Source of the DNA: Caldalkalibacillus salinus
GTDB lineage: Bacteria; Bacillota; Bacilli; Caldalkalibacillales; JCM-10596
DNA: 64,000 bases
Assembly: GCF_016745835.1 (NCBI RefSeq)
Contig: NZ_JAERVL010000017.1
Location: 62,001 to 126,000 of the forward strand
Reading direction: 5' to 3'
Shown in pieces: positions 35,392-43,865 of the stretch. How positions within the stretch are numbered: the first letter of the stretch is position 1; each line of letters begins with the position of its first letter. A program made the position numbers and the translations under genes. The notes below the pieces were generated by a model. The model was not told where the DNA came from, searched no databases, and saw only the letters and a program-made list of their open reading frames with translations.

Positions 35392-37491
35392 TTAACGCGT
35401 TAAGGTGGGCTGGCTGTTCATTTGCATCTGATACATCTGTTGGTATTTACCCCTTTGTTGTATAAGCGCATCATGCTTCCCTTGCTCAACAATGTGGCCA
35501 TGATCTAAGACTAAAATATGATCCGCTTCCCGAATGGTCGATAAACGGTGGGCGATAATAAACGTCGTACGTCCTCTTTTTAATACCTCCAATGCACGTT
35601 GGATCATCGCTTCTGTTTCCGTATCGATATTGGCGGTGGCTTCATCTAGAATAAGAATGGCCGGATCAAAAGCTAAAGCTCGAGCAAAGGATATCAATTG
35701 TCTTTGTCCAGAGGACAACGTGCTTCCCTTCTCCACGACGGGTTCATCGTATTGATGTGGTAGCGGCTCAATGAATCGGTCAGCCCCTACCATTTTAAGC
35801 GAATTGATCACTTTTTCTTTTGAAATAGATGGATCATTCAGGCTCACGTTAGAGGCAATGGTCCCTGTAAAGAGGAAAGGATCCTGTAGTACGATCCCCA
35901 TATGCTGGCGAATATGCTGCTTTGGGATCGTGGTGATGTCCTGCCCATCTATCTTGATTCGGCCATGCTGCGGATCATAAAAGCGAAAGAGTAAATTCAT
36001 AATGGAGCTTTTCCCTGAGCCGGTATGTCCTACAAGCGCTACCGTCTCCCCCTGATTTGCTTCAAATGATATATCCTTGAGGACATATTGATCTTTTTCA
36101 TAAGCAAATGACACCTGCTCAAAAGCAACATCACCTTGGTACTTAGGGATTTTACCTTCTTCTACCCCTTCACCATCCTGATCGAGCAAGTGAAACACCC
36201 TTTCTCCCGCAACCATCGCTTGATCGAGTTGGGCTAGTTGGTTCACTATATCAGATACGGGTTGAAATAAACGGTTGAGATAATCGACAAAAGCGTATAA
36301 CAACCCGATTGAGATCACACTCCCAACGCCTATCGCGGCCCCACCAAAGTACCAGATGAGGACGACGAAACAGATATTTTGTATCGTAAAAACCAAGTTG
36401 TGAGAGGTCATAGCGTTGAGGTGGAGTAATTTATTCTGATAGTGAAAGTGGTCTTCATTAAGCTGTTCGAATTCTTCCTCTGTTCGTTTCTGTCTGCCAA
36501 AAACCTGAATGATAGGCATCCCTTGAATGGATTCGTTAATCATCCCGTTTATATCACTTAGGCGTGCACGAATCGCATGATTGAAACGTGAAGCATAGCG
36601 GCGATACAAGATGGTCCATAGTACGATAAGTGGAACCACGAGTAACGTGATGGAGGCCAGTGTCACGTCTAATAAAAACAGGGCAATATAAATGCCGGTC
36701 ATATATATGATACTGGTGAAGAAAGTGGCCAATACTTTCATGTACAGTTCTCGAATCGCTTCCGTATCATTGGTGATTCGTGACACGATCTTCCCTACAG
36801 GTCGTTGGTCAAAGAATGATACCGGGAGTGTCTGAATGTGAGTAAACACATCGTGCCTCATGTTTTGAATAATACGATTAGCGGACATTTGGAGTAAGTA
36901 GGATTTGCCGTATTGGAAAAAAGAAGCAAAAATGAGTAAGCCTACGTATAAACCTAACCACTTGATAATAGGCGTGACCTCAGGTTGATAAAAGCCGAAC
37001 ACGTCTTCTGCCGACAAACGGGTCGTATCTAGTGCTATACGTTCCTCACCATTTTGAACATACACCTCCCCTGCTTCCTCTCGTGCCTCTCCTTGACTTG
37101 GAACGGTATCCTCTGTCACGTAATACCGTGTCCCGACTTGTAGGATATATAGCGTTGCTGCTTCGTCCAAGCTTTGCGCTTCGGTCTCCGTTAATCGGTC
37201 ACCTCTCTTATACAACGCACCTTGATAAGAAACGGCATAAGGGTCATGTGTATCCTCCACCATCACCCATGCTTGTTCAATGCCTGTAATGTGGTCATCT
37301 ATAATCGTTTTAGCAATAAACGGTCCCGTTAATTCAGCGGACACTGCGACAGTTAACAGCACAAGCGCGATCATAATCGTTTTCTTAAAACGTAAAGCGT
37401 AACGATATAAGCGTTTGGCCGTCATTTTTTTCGTATACTCCGAGTGCTGATCTTGATGATCGGCCGTTTGTGGTTTGTTATTTTCGTTCAT
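35392..37491 (-). CDS. bmrD: Heterodimeric multidrug ABC exporter, BmrD-like subunit
   Basis: A 699-residue half-transporter: six transmembrane helices fused to a nucleotide-binding domain. Walker A GHTGSGKSS, Walker B ILILDEATANID with the catalytic Glu, and a non-canonical signature LSSGQRQLISFARAL. An extra segment of about 110 residues lies between the first two membrane helices, as in YheH/BmrD, which is also longer than its partner. With the partner's Asp-type Walker B this builds one degenerate and one competent ATP site, as known for BmrCD. It begins 11 bases after bmrC. It exports drugs and dyes from the cell membrane. Confidence 0.88.
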   Translation of the reverse strand: MNENNKPQTADHQDQHSEYTKKMTAKRLYRYALRFKKTIMIALVLLTVAVSAELTGPFIAKTIIDDHITGIEQAWVMVEDTHDPYAVSYQGALYKRGDRLTETEAQSLDEAATLYILQVGTRYYVTEDTVPSQGEAREEAGEVYVQNGEERIALDTTRLSAEDVFGFYQPEVTPIIKWLGLYVGLLIFASFFQYGKSYLLQMSANRIIQNMRHDVFTHIQTLPVSFFDQRPVGKIVSRITNDTEAIRELYMKVLATFFTSIIYMTGIYIALFLLDVTLASITLLVVPLIVLWTILYRRYASRFNHAIRARLSDINGMINESIQGMPIIQVFGRQKRTEEEFEQLNEDHFHYQNKLLHLNAMTSHNLVFTIQNICFVVLIWYFGGAAIGVGSVISIGLLYAFVDYLNRLFQPVSDIVNQLAQLDQAMVAGERVFHLLDQDGEGVEEGKIPKYQGDVAFEQVSFAYEKDQYVLKDISFEANQGETVALVGHTGSGKSSIMNLLFRFYDPQHGRIKIDGQDITTIPKQHIRQHMGIVLQDPFLFTGTIASNVSLNDPSISKEKVINSLKMVGADRFIEPLPHQYDEPVVEKGSTLSSGQRQLISFARALAFDPAILILDEATANIDTETEAMIQRALEVLKRGRTTFIIAHRLSTIREADHILVLDHGHIVEQGKHDALIQQRGKYQQMYQMQMNSQPTLTR

Positions 37492-37502
37492 ATAGTTTCA
37501 CC

Positions 37503-39236
37503 CTACCCTTCCACTTTCTGACGGACATATTGCTCTTTGTACCAACCGTCCTGACGTATGAGATCGGCATGCGTCCCTTGTTCAACGATGCGACCCTCTT
37601 CGAGTACTATAATCCAATCTGCATGCTCAACAGCACTCATGCGATGCGTAGCGATCAATGTGGTTTTTCCTGCTCGTTCCCGCCTGATGTTATCGATGAT
37701 TTTAGCCTCTGTTTTACCATCAACAGCGGACATGGCATCATCCAGTATCAGGATATCGGGATTAAGGATGAGTGCGCGGGCAATAGACACACGTTGTTTC
37801 TGACCACCAGAAAGCGCGACGCCCTTTTCACCCACCAACGTATCTAAACCTTGAGGCAAGATAGAGATGATATCGTCAAAAGCGGCCATGCGTAAAGCGT
37901 GTGTGATCGCCTCGGGAGACGCATCATGCTTTCCAAAGGTCAGATTCTCTCTGACGGATTTAGAAAATAAGACTTGTTCTTGGGGCACATAACCGATCCA
38001 TTCGTGTAGTTGCTGTAATGAAATATGTTCAATAGGAACACCCGATATAAGAACCTGACCACCGCCTAATGGGTATTGTCTGAGCAACTGCTGAAGTAAC
38101 GTTGTTTTACCGCTCCCTGTTCGCCCTACAATCCCTATGGTCTGACCTCGTTTAATAGTGAGCGACACGTCCCGTAATCGTTTAACATTGGAGGTCGGAT
38201 AGCAGAAGGTCACAGACTGAAACATGATATCTTCCGGTTGATCAATCGTTGTAGGCTGTTCAACATCCTGCACGTCGGCCTCGTACGATAATGTTTCCTG
38301 AACACGATCCAAGGAGGCGTTGCCCCTTTGCATCACATTGATGAGTTCACCCACAGCAAACATAGGCCAGATCATCATACCGAGATAAATGTTGAATGAG
38401 ACGAGGCTCCCTAGGGTTATCTCATTGTGGAACACGAGATAAGCGCCGTAACCGATCCCAATGACATAACTCAATCCAACCAATACTTTGATACTCGGTT
38501 CAAATAACGCATCCACTTTCGCCACTGCTAGATTCTTCTGAAAGACGTTCTCGGTCATATCTTTGAAGCGTTGGACATCTGCCTTCTCCTGTACATATGC
38601 ACGGTTTACCCGGATACCCGATATGGATTCGAGGACGTTGTTATTCATATCCCCGAATGCGTCTTGTGCTGCCGTAAAACGTTGATGAATCTTCTTCCCG
38701 TAGCGATGCATTAAGACAGCCATGATAGGCAGTGGTAACAACGCTGCGAGTGTCAGTTTCCAATTCACAAACAGTATCATGACACCTAAAATGACAAGCA
38801 TAAACACCGTGGCATCAACCAAGGTCAGGATGCCAAAACCAGCGGTGAGTGAGATCGCTTTAAGGTCATTAGTGGCTCTGGCCATGAGATCTCCTGTACG
38901 ATACGTTTCATAAAATTTAGGGGTCATTTGCAGCAGATGACGCATGAATTGTGATCGCATTAAACGCTCGACAAGAAAAGCCCCGCCAAACAATTGGTAC
39001 ATCCAAACGTATGTGACGGTATAACTGACCACGATCAGTCCACCATAAAATAATAATATTTCTGTCAGACGATCCCAGGTCATGAGACCGAATTGAATAT
39101 CGTCGATGGCCGTTCCAATAATCATAGGTGGCAAGACCTCAACGAAACTGACTAATATAAGCAGGGACACAGCGATGGTATATCTCTTTTTATAGCGTTT
39201 AAAGAACCATCCTAATTTTTTGAATACAGTGAACAT
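37503..39236 (-). CDS. bmrC: Heterodimeric multidrug ABC exporter, BmrC-like subunit
   Basis: A 577-residue half-transporter with six transmembrane helices and one nucleotide-binding domain: Walker A GRTGSGKTTLL, canonical signature LSGGQKQRVSIARAL, but Walker B ILILDDAMSAVD with Asp in place of the catalytic Glu. That substitution and the pairing with a longer second subunit match YheI/BmrC of B. subtilis. AAGGAG is ten bases upstream of the ATG. The gene is preceded by a long leader with a 42-codon ORF and terminator hairpins, suggesting control by antibiotic-induced attenuation. Confidence 0.88.
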   Translation of the reverse strand: MFTVFKKLGWFFKRYKKRYTIAVSLLILVSFVEVLPPMIIGTAIDDIQFGLMTWDRLTEILLFYGGLIVVSYTVTYVWMYQLFGGAFLVERLMRSQFMRHLLQMTPKFYETYRTGDLMARATNDLKAISLTAGFGILTLVDATVFMLVILGVMILFVNWKLTLAALLPLPIMAVLMHRYGKKIHQRFTAAQDAFGDMNNNVLESISGIRVNRAYVQEKADVQRFKDMTENVFQKNLAVAKVDALFEPSIKVLVGLSYVIGIGYGAYLVFHNEITLGSLVSFNIYLGMMIWPMFAVGELINVMQRGNASLDRVQETLSYEADVQDVEQPTTIDQPEDIMFQSVTFCYPTSNVKRLRDVSLTIKRGQTIGIVGRTGSGKTTLLQQLLRQYPLGGGQVLISGVPIEHISLQQLHEWIGYVPQEQVLFSKSVRENLTFGKHDASPEAITHALRMAAFDDIISILPQGLDTLVGEKGVALSGGQKQRVSIARALILNPDILILDDAMSAVDGKTEAKIIDNIRRERAGKTTLIATHRMSAVEHADWIIVLEEGRIVEQGTHADLIRQDGWYKEQYVRQKVEG

Positions 39237-39393
39237 AAGAGGGTCACTCCTTCAGTAAGTTTGTACATGGATTCATTCGTTCAACTTGGGCTAGAGATAC
39301 TGCTTCATCACTGACTTGATCCTCTAGAATTGATGTCACAGCATGCGATCTTTTTGTTTTCGACCTTACAGCATGTAATCTCCTGAAAATAAC

Positions 39394-39421
39394 AAAACAC
39401 GACACCTATGTGCCGTGTTTT
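39394..39421 (-). terminator. Second hairpin of the bmrC leader (attenuator candidate)
   Basis: AAAACACG/CGTGTTTT arms (39394-39401, 39414-39421) with a 12-base loop, followed on the minus strand by GTTATTTTC. It lies 158 bases upstream of bmrC. Between it and bmrC are an AGGAGATTAC and minimal ORFs of the type ATG-CTG-stop. Confidence 0.55.
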
Positions 39422-39444
39422 CTCAGCTCTGTGAACCATCCTTA

Positions 39445-39491
39445 AGCTTCTGTTACAATCAGATCAGCTTCTGTTGCAGTCAGATCAGCTT
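39445..39491. repeat. 21-base tandem repeat in the bmrC leader
   Basis: Two 21-base units (39445-39465 and 39466-39486) differing at two positions, plus the first five bases of a third copy. They lie between the two leader hairpins. Each unit contains GATCAGCTT across the junction, so the RNA could form repeated short structures. Function is unknown. Confidence 0.8.
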
Positions 39492-39510
39492 TGATGAAGG
39501 TCATTTAACA

Positions 39511-39542
39511 AAGAAAAAGCAGGCACATGACGTGACCTGCTT
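39511..39542 (-). terminator. First hairpin of the bmrC leader, intrinsic terminator
   Basis: AAGCAGG/CCTGCTT arms with an inner CAC/GTG, followed on the minus strand by TTTTTCTTTG. It is 112 bases after the 42-codon leader ORF and before bmrC, so it would stop leader transcription unless an anti-terminator forms. Confidence 0.72.
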
Positions 39543-39654
39543 AATGGTATGTATCTTAACACTGTTGGTGTTAGATTTGGTAGATGTAGATGGCTAGCGT
39601 TCGAACCTGAGGTGCATAAACGGGAGGATTAAGCCAGCCCATATGTTCTCGTGT

Positions 39655-39783
39655 TCAAAACTCGCGTTCATCATGTATCATAGATACCATGCGGGTCACA
39701 TGCGTATGAAATTGTTGCCGTTGTGAGTCTCCAGTGCACTGGCGTTGAAGCATGAATGGATTAGCAATGATATTCAAACGCAT
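39655..39783 (-). CDS. 42-residue leader peptide candidate upstream of bmrCD
   Basis: A short ORF starting MRLNIIANPFMLQRQCTG and ending IHDEREF. Its ATG follows AAAGGAGGGG at ideal spacing, one of the best ribosome-binding sites in the window, and a strong promoter lies about 100 bases upstream. It is too short and too hydrophilic for a membrane protein, and no family is recognised. In B. subtilis bmrCD is preceded by the leader ORF bmrB, whose translation under antibiotic stress lifts a terminator. Position and downstream hairpins suggest the same role here, although I see no sequence similarity to claim. Confidence 0.6.
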   Translation of the reverse strand: MRLNIIANPFMLQRQCTGDSQRQQFHTHVTRMVSMIHDEREF

Positions 39784-39884
39784 GTTAGCCCCTCCTTTAT
39801 GGTTCTATCACATTTATAATTTAAATTTACTTTCACATTTACAACTTATCATCAAACTTACCTTCTGTCTTTGTGCTACTAAAT

Positions 39885-39912
39885 TGTATAATTTTAGCAT
39901 TAAAATTGTCAA
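39885..39912 (-). promoter_or_regulatory. Strong sigma-A promoter of the bmrC leader transcript
   Basis: TTGACA (39907-39912) and TATACA (39885-39890) on the minus strand, 16 bases apart. It would give a leader of about 640 bases before bmrC. The neighbouring YitT gene is on the same strand and ends at 39959, so transcription may also read in from it. Confidence 0.7.
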
Positions 39913-39958
39913 CACTTTTTTTTACACTTCGTTACAGCTGTTGAAACGCCTATTCTCC

Positions 39959-40780
39959 TTATTCCCGACGGAAGTTACCCATGACCTCCATCGTTTGGCT
40001 AACACTCACAAACGCATTAGGATCTATGCTTTTGATTAACGGGCGTACAACCGCCAATTCATAACGTGAAATGACTGTATAGAGTACTTCTCTTTGTTCC
40101 TTTGAATACGCCCCTCGTCCTTCAATGACCGTAATACCGCGGAACAATTTAGATAGCAGCTCTGTCCGAAGTTCCTCACCTTTGCTCGTGACCACCATGA
40201 GATTCAGTTTTATATGTCGGGTGTGAATACGATCAATCACTAACCCTGTAATGTAGATGGAAGCCAAGGTGTACAAAGCTAATTCCCAAGAGAATATAAA
40301 GCCTGATACGACAACCACAATACTATTTAAAGCGAATATAATGCCACCTAATGGCATATCACGTTTTTTAATGAGCAGTAAGCCGATCACATCAAAGCCA
40401 CCAGTCGAGCCATAAAAACGAACAATAAGGCCAATCCCAACGCCTGCTATAATACCACCAAAAACAGAAGAAAGGAGTGCATCCTCTGTGACCTTGACCA
40501 CAGGTATATATTGCATGGATACAGCCGTGACCAACACAGAGAAAAGACTGTTACCGATGAACGTTTTTCCCACTTTGGTCCATCCTAGAATAAGAATCGG
40601 GATATTGAGGAGTACAATCCAAATACCTGCATTAAGGGGCGTAATCAGACCCAGAATCATGGCGAAACCTGTGACGCCTCCTGTAAATACTTCATGCGGA
40701 AGGAGAAAAACATTAAAAGCGAACCCTACAATAATGGATGCTACTAAAATAATAAGAAGTCGATACACGTTGTTTAACAT
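39959..40780 (-). CDS. YitT-family membrane protein (YitT plus DUF2179)
   Basis: About 273 residues. The N-terminal 195 residues hold five or six transmembrane helices with family motifs FLLPHEVFTGGVTGFAMIL, FYGSTGGFDVIGLLL and ALYTLASIYITGLVID. The C-terminal cytoplasmic DUF2179 domain includes ITVIEGRGAYSKEQREVLY and DPNAFVSVSQTMEVMG. ATG 40780 is preceded by GGGGTG at nine bases; a GTG four codons earlier has no site of its own. Widely conserved in Bacillus; the transported substrate, if any, is unknown. Confidence 0.9.
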   Translation of the reverse strand: MLNNVYRLLIILVASIIVGFAFNVFLLPHEVFTGGVTGFAMILGLITPLNAGIWIVLLNIPILILGWTKVGKTFIGNSLFSVLVTAVSMQYIPVVKVTEDALLSSVFGGIIAGVGIGLIVRFYGSTGGFDVIGLLLIKKRDMPLGGIIFALNSIVVVVSGFIFSWELALYTLASIYITGLVIDRIHTRHIKLNLMVVTSKGEELRTELLSKLFRGITVIEGRGAYSKEQREVLYTVISRYELAVVRPLIKSIDPNAFVSVSQTMEVMGNFRRE

Positions 40781-40895
40781 TTCCTTTTTCACCCCAATTT
40801 GAGCAGACTAGGCTCTTATTCTTTATATATCCCTAAACTATTCTTTTTACGCATATTTTTTAGTCCCCTATTTAAAAGTATCCTATAAATGACCA

Positions 40896-40947
40896 TAAAA
40901 AAAAGACAGTAAGAGGCAGGTGTGCACATACTACAACCTCTTACTGT
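40896..40947 (-). terminator. Terminator after the NhaC-family transporter gene
   Basis: Eleven-base arms ACAGTAAGAGG/CCTCTTACTGT with a 20-base loop and eight T on the minus strand. It lies about 80 bases past the stop codon. Between them is a 17-base direct repeat (GCATAAAAAGATTCAAT twice), the first copy overlapping the last codon and stop. Confidence 0.8.
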
Positions 40948-41025
40948 AACAAAGAAGACTAAATTAATCTATCTTTATTTATCTTTTGCGATTGAATCTT
41001 TTTATGCCATTGCAATTGAATCTTT

Positions 41026-42651
41026 TTATGCGGCTGTCGCTTTTAATTTTGCCTTTAGAATGTAAACGACGACCGCCATACTGAGTAATGTGGCTACAAT
41101 CCCAGCCAATGCACTGCCAGTAAAGCCTAAGGCTAGATAGCCAATAAACGTCGTAGCGGCAGCCATTAAAGCGTAAGGTAACTGTGTCATCACATGATCA
41201 ATATGGTGACTCCCTGCACCTGTTGAAGACAAAATCGTCGTATCCGATATTGGAGAACAGTGATCTCCGAATATCGCTCCCGCTAATACAGCAGCTAGCA
41301 TGGGTAGTAACAACTGAACATCTACAACCACCGCCATTTCACCTGCAATTGGGAGTAACATACCGAATGTACCCCAAGACGTCCCTGTTGAGAACGCCAT
41401 AATACCAGAGATAAGAAAGACGAGGGCTGGGAGCAACATCACTGGAATGTTACCGTCAATAATGCTCGCCAAATATGCGCCAGTCTTCAGTGCACCAATG
41501 ATCTCTATGATCGTCCAAGCAAAGACGAGAATATAAATGGCGGGTAACATGGACTTAATCCCGGCCCATAAACCGGCTATTAGATCCTTAAAAGCGGCGA
41601 CGCTGAAATGATGGACGCCATATAAACGGATGGACGTCAGCAGTACGGCCACACCTAAACCAATGAGTCCTCCGTATACGAGGGCCGCAGCCACATCCGT
41701 ATTTACAAATATACTCAGAAGGGTCACGTTGCCTTCTGTACCTTGTATTCCTGTCGTGATCATGAAGAATACTGTAGCCACGACGAGGGTTATTATAGGC
41801 ATGATCAGGTCTCGCGTTTTTCCGTGATGACCCTGCTTCAGGGCTTCATCGTCCTGATGCCCAGGGACAGCCCCTTTAGACGTATCAAGCACCTCACCCG
41901 ATGCCTCAGCACGTTCCTCATGTTCTTTCATCGGGCCAACATCAAGTCTATACATGATAACAGCAAATACAAGCACGAGGGCAGAAAGCGCATATAAATT
42001 CATGGGTATCATGTACATAAAAGCTTGTAACGCCTCATACTGCGTAATGCCATGATGAGTCAATATACCGGCAATAATGGTAATGATATACGCGCCCCAA
42101 CTAGAAACGGGTGCGATCACACACATCGGCGCAGCCGTAGAATCCACAAGGTAGGCAAGCTTTGCTCTAGATACACGATGGCGATCCGTCAGCGGTCGAC
42201 TCACATTACCAACGAGCAAGCTGTTAAAATAATCATCGATAAATATAATGACACCTAGGATAGCTGAGCTCAGCTGTGCCCCTTTCTTTGTCTTCACTTT
42301 GCTTTGCGCCCATTCACCAAACGCTCGGCTTCCTCCGGAAAGCGCAATGAGTGCAGCCATCATACCGAGTAAGAGTAAAAATAAAATAATGTAAAATTCC
42401 CAGCTGTTCAATTGCCACGTATCTTCTTCAAATACGACAAAAATACCTCTCACAATGTCAAAAACATAAACAACACTATTAACTATCCAATCATAAAGTC
42501 CACCAAACGAAGCGAGATCTCCTTCAGTACCGTTAATCATGAGCGTCCCGACAACAATACCCAGACCTAGGGATATGAGTACTCTTCTCGTGATCACAAC
42601 CATGAGTAAAGCTAGGAGTGGTGGAATTAAAGAATAAATTGTTCCTTCCAT
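41026..42651 (-). CDS. NhaC-family transporter, predicted lysine transporter (LysW-like)
   Basis: About 541 residues and roughly twelve transmembrane helices. Family features include FIDDYFNSLLVGNVSRPLTDR, STAAPMCVIAPVSSWGAYI, FSTGTSWGTFGMLLPIAGEM and GDHCSPISDTTILSSTGAGS. The family is often annotated Na+/H+ antiporter NhaC. A lysine riboswitch directly upstream indicates that the physiological substrate is lysine, as proposed for LysW in comparative studies of the L-box regulon. ATG 42651 was chosen: the AGGAGG site is only two bases from the ATG at 42660 but eleven from this one. Single gene with riboswitch, terminator and catabolite-type site upstream. Confidence 0.85.
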   Translation of the reverse strand: MEGTIYSLIPPLLALLMVVITRRVLISLGLGIVVGTLMINGTEGDLASFGGLYDWIVNSVVYVFDIVRGIFVVFEEDTWQLNSWEFYIILFLLLLGMMAALIALSGGSRAFGEWAQSKVKTKKGAQLSSAILGVIIFIDDYFNSLLVGNVSRPLTDRHRVSRAKLAYLVDSTAAPMCVIAPVSSWGAYIITIIAGILTHHGITQYEALQAFMYMIPMNLYALSALVLVFAVIMYRLDVGPMKEHEERAEASGEVLDTSKGAVPGHQDDEALKQGHHGKTRDLIMPIITLVVATVFFMITTGIQGTEGNVTLLSIFVNTDVAAALVYGGLIGLGVAVLLTSIRLYGVHHFSVAAFKDLIAGLWAGIKSMLPAIYILVFAWTIIEIIGALKTGAYLASIIDGNIPVMLLPALVFLISGIMAFSTGTSWGTFGMLLPIAGEMAVVVDVQLLLPMLAAVLAGAIFGDHCSPISDTTILSSTGAGSHHIDHVMTQLPYALMAAATTFIGYLALGFTGSALAGIVATLLSMAVVVYILKAKLKATAA

Positions 42652-42751
42652 GCTTCTCATTTCCTCCTCTTTTAATCCACTATGCAATGAGGAAATGCCC
42701 ATTTCAACGAACACTCTTAAGTACGACAAACGCAAATCTATCACTGCTCGT

Positions 42752-42792
42752 AAAAAAAAAGGCAATGACAGGAATCTCCTATCATTGCCTTT
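42752..42792 (-). terminator. Riboswitch-controlled terminator of the lysine riboswitch
   Basis: GGCAATGA/TCATTGCC-type arms (42761-42792) followed on the minus strand by nine T. An upstream GCATTGTCC can pair with GGCAATG to form the anti-terminator, the same arrangement as in B. subtilis lysC. Lysine binding would favour termination. Confidence 0.88.
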
Positions 42793-42820
42793 ATGGACAA
42801 TGCTTATCCCCATCACAAAT

Positions 42821-43000
42821 GGTGTAGTTCTCCACAACCGTCTTAGGTGTGACAGTGTTACACTTCTTCAGTATAACCCCAGCAATAGGCATGTTGACGC
42901 ATCCCTAAAGCTTCGGCGGAAGTCCCTTTCACCTGTAATCATGGTTGTCATTCTCCTACAGGATACTGATGATAATCCGCGCCTCTACCTCATCTGTGAA
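42821..43000 (-). ncRNA. Lysine riboswitch (L-box)
   Basis: The minus strand carries the L-box signatures in order: GAGGTAGAGGCGCG with the following ATCATCAGTA, GTGAAAGGG...GCCGAAGC, TGCTGGGGTT with ACTGAAG, and the closing GGAGAACTACACC, whose CTAC pairs with GGTAG of the 5' end to form P1. Order and spacing match the lysC leader of B. subtilis. It is followed by an expression-platform terminator and the NhaC-family gene. Confidence 0.92.
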
Positions 43001-43033
43001 TGATGAGGCACAACATGTATATTTTATACTATT

Positions 43034-43077
43034 GCAAAGCGCTTTCTATTATAACAATATTGGCATGAATGTGGCAA
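43034..43077 (-). promoter_or_regulatory. Promoter of the lysine-riboswitch transcript with an overlapping CcpA-type (cre) site
   Basis: TTGCCA (43072-43077) and TATAAT (43048-43053) on the minus strand, 18 bases apart. AGAAAGCGCTTTGC (43034-43047) begins right after the -10, has the AAAGCGCTTT core palindrome of a catabolite-responsive element, and would cover the transcription start, so CcpA could repress this promoter. The last 60 bases before treR hold nothing else obvious. Confidence 0.65.
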
Positions 43078-43129
43078 CAGTGAATTTGACGCTCGTAAAC
43101 ACTTAAAATTTACCATTAATTCTACGACT

Positions 43130-43846
43130 CTAGGGTTGATGTCGACGTGCAAAATCGACAAATCGAAACTTATCTGTTCGATGTCGGGATTCTGTATATT
43201 GGATCAGGCTCGTATCTTCTAGATAAACGAAGCTTCGTACAACGACTACTTGGTCATGTCCATCGACATCTAGATAGCATTGATCCTCTTCAGTTACGGA
43301 CTCTACAACAATTTCTTTTTTGGCAAAGCTAATCTGTAAACGTAAATCCTTTTCCAAATATTCGTAAATGGAGTCTGCACATATCTCTTCTGTTAGAGAA
43401 GGGACATGCTTTTGTAGTAGATAATCTTTATCGAGAATGATCTTCTCTCCATTAATCTCACGTGAACGGACCACTTCCCAGATGCGATCCTGTTGCGTTA
43501 AGGACGGGTGGTTGATTAACGTATCGTTAGGCTTATCTAAATGGAGTTGATGGACGATCGTTCGGGGCTTGTCTCCCATCTTTTGAGCCAGCTCCTTAAA
43601 GCTGACAACACCGGAGATAGGAAAATCTAATTTACTCAGACCTAGAACGATCGACCCTTTTCCTCTGACTTTTTGAATGTAGCCGTTTTGAGAAAGTAAA
43701 TTAAGAGCCTTTCGCACCGTTTCTCGTGAGGTGCAATACTGCTCGCATAAAGCGTTTTCTGAAGGAAGCTTTGAATCAGGTTTGTATTTCGCATCCTTAA
43801 TCTCATCAACAATATCTTGATATATGGTTAAATATTTATTTTGCAT
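43130..43846 (-). CDS. treR: Trehalose operon repressor, GntR family
   Basis: A 238-residue GntR/HutC-type regulator. The winged HTH is at the N-terminus (KLPSENALCEQYCTSRETVR and IQKVRGKGSIVL) and the UTRA effector domain follows (about 80-235, ending TESRHRTDKFRFVDFARR). In B. subtilis TreR binds trehalose-6-phosphate and releases the tre promoter. The ATG at 43846 has AGGTG upstream and MQNKYLTIYQDI matches the family's start; six extra in-frame codons precede it. It is third in treP-treA-treR and begins 19 bases after treA. Confidence 0.93.
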   Translation of the reverse strand: MQNKYLTIYQDIVDEIKDAKYKPDSKLPSENALCEQYCTSRETVRKALNLLSQNGYIQKVRGKGSIVLGLSKLDFPISGVVSFKELAQKMGDKPRTIVHQLHLDKPNDTLINHPSLTQQDRIWEVVRSREINGEKIILDKDYLLQKHVPSLTEEICADSIYEYLEKDLRLQISFAKKEIVVESVTEEDQCYLDVDGHDQVVVVRSFVYLEDTSLIQYTESRHRTDKFRFVDFARRHQP

Positions 43847-43865
43847 AGCATCACCTGACTTCATT

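Noticed and set aside
39320-39400. Two three-codon ORFs (ATG-CTG-stop) in the bmrC leader as stall peptides
   Set aside because: One has a ribosome-binding-like AGGAG, but such short ORFs occur often by chance and nothing else supports them.
40976-41030. 17-base direct repeat at the end of the NhaC-family gene as an insertion target duplication
   Set aside because: The copies are only a few bases apart with no insertion between them; a local slippage duplication explains them.
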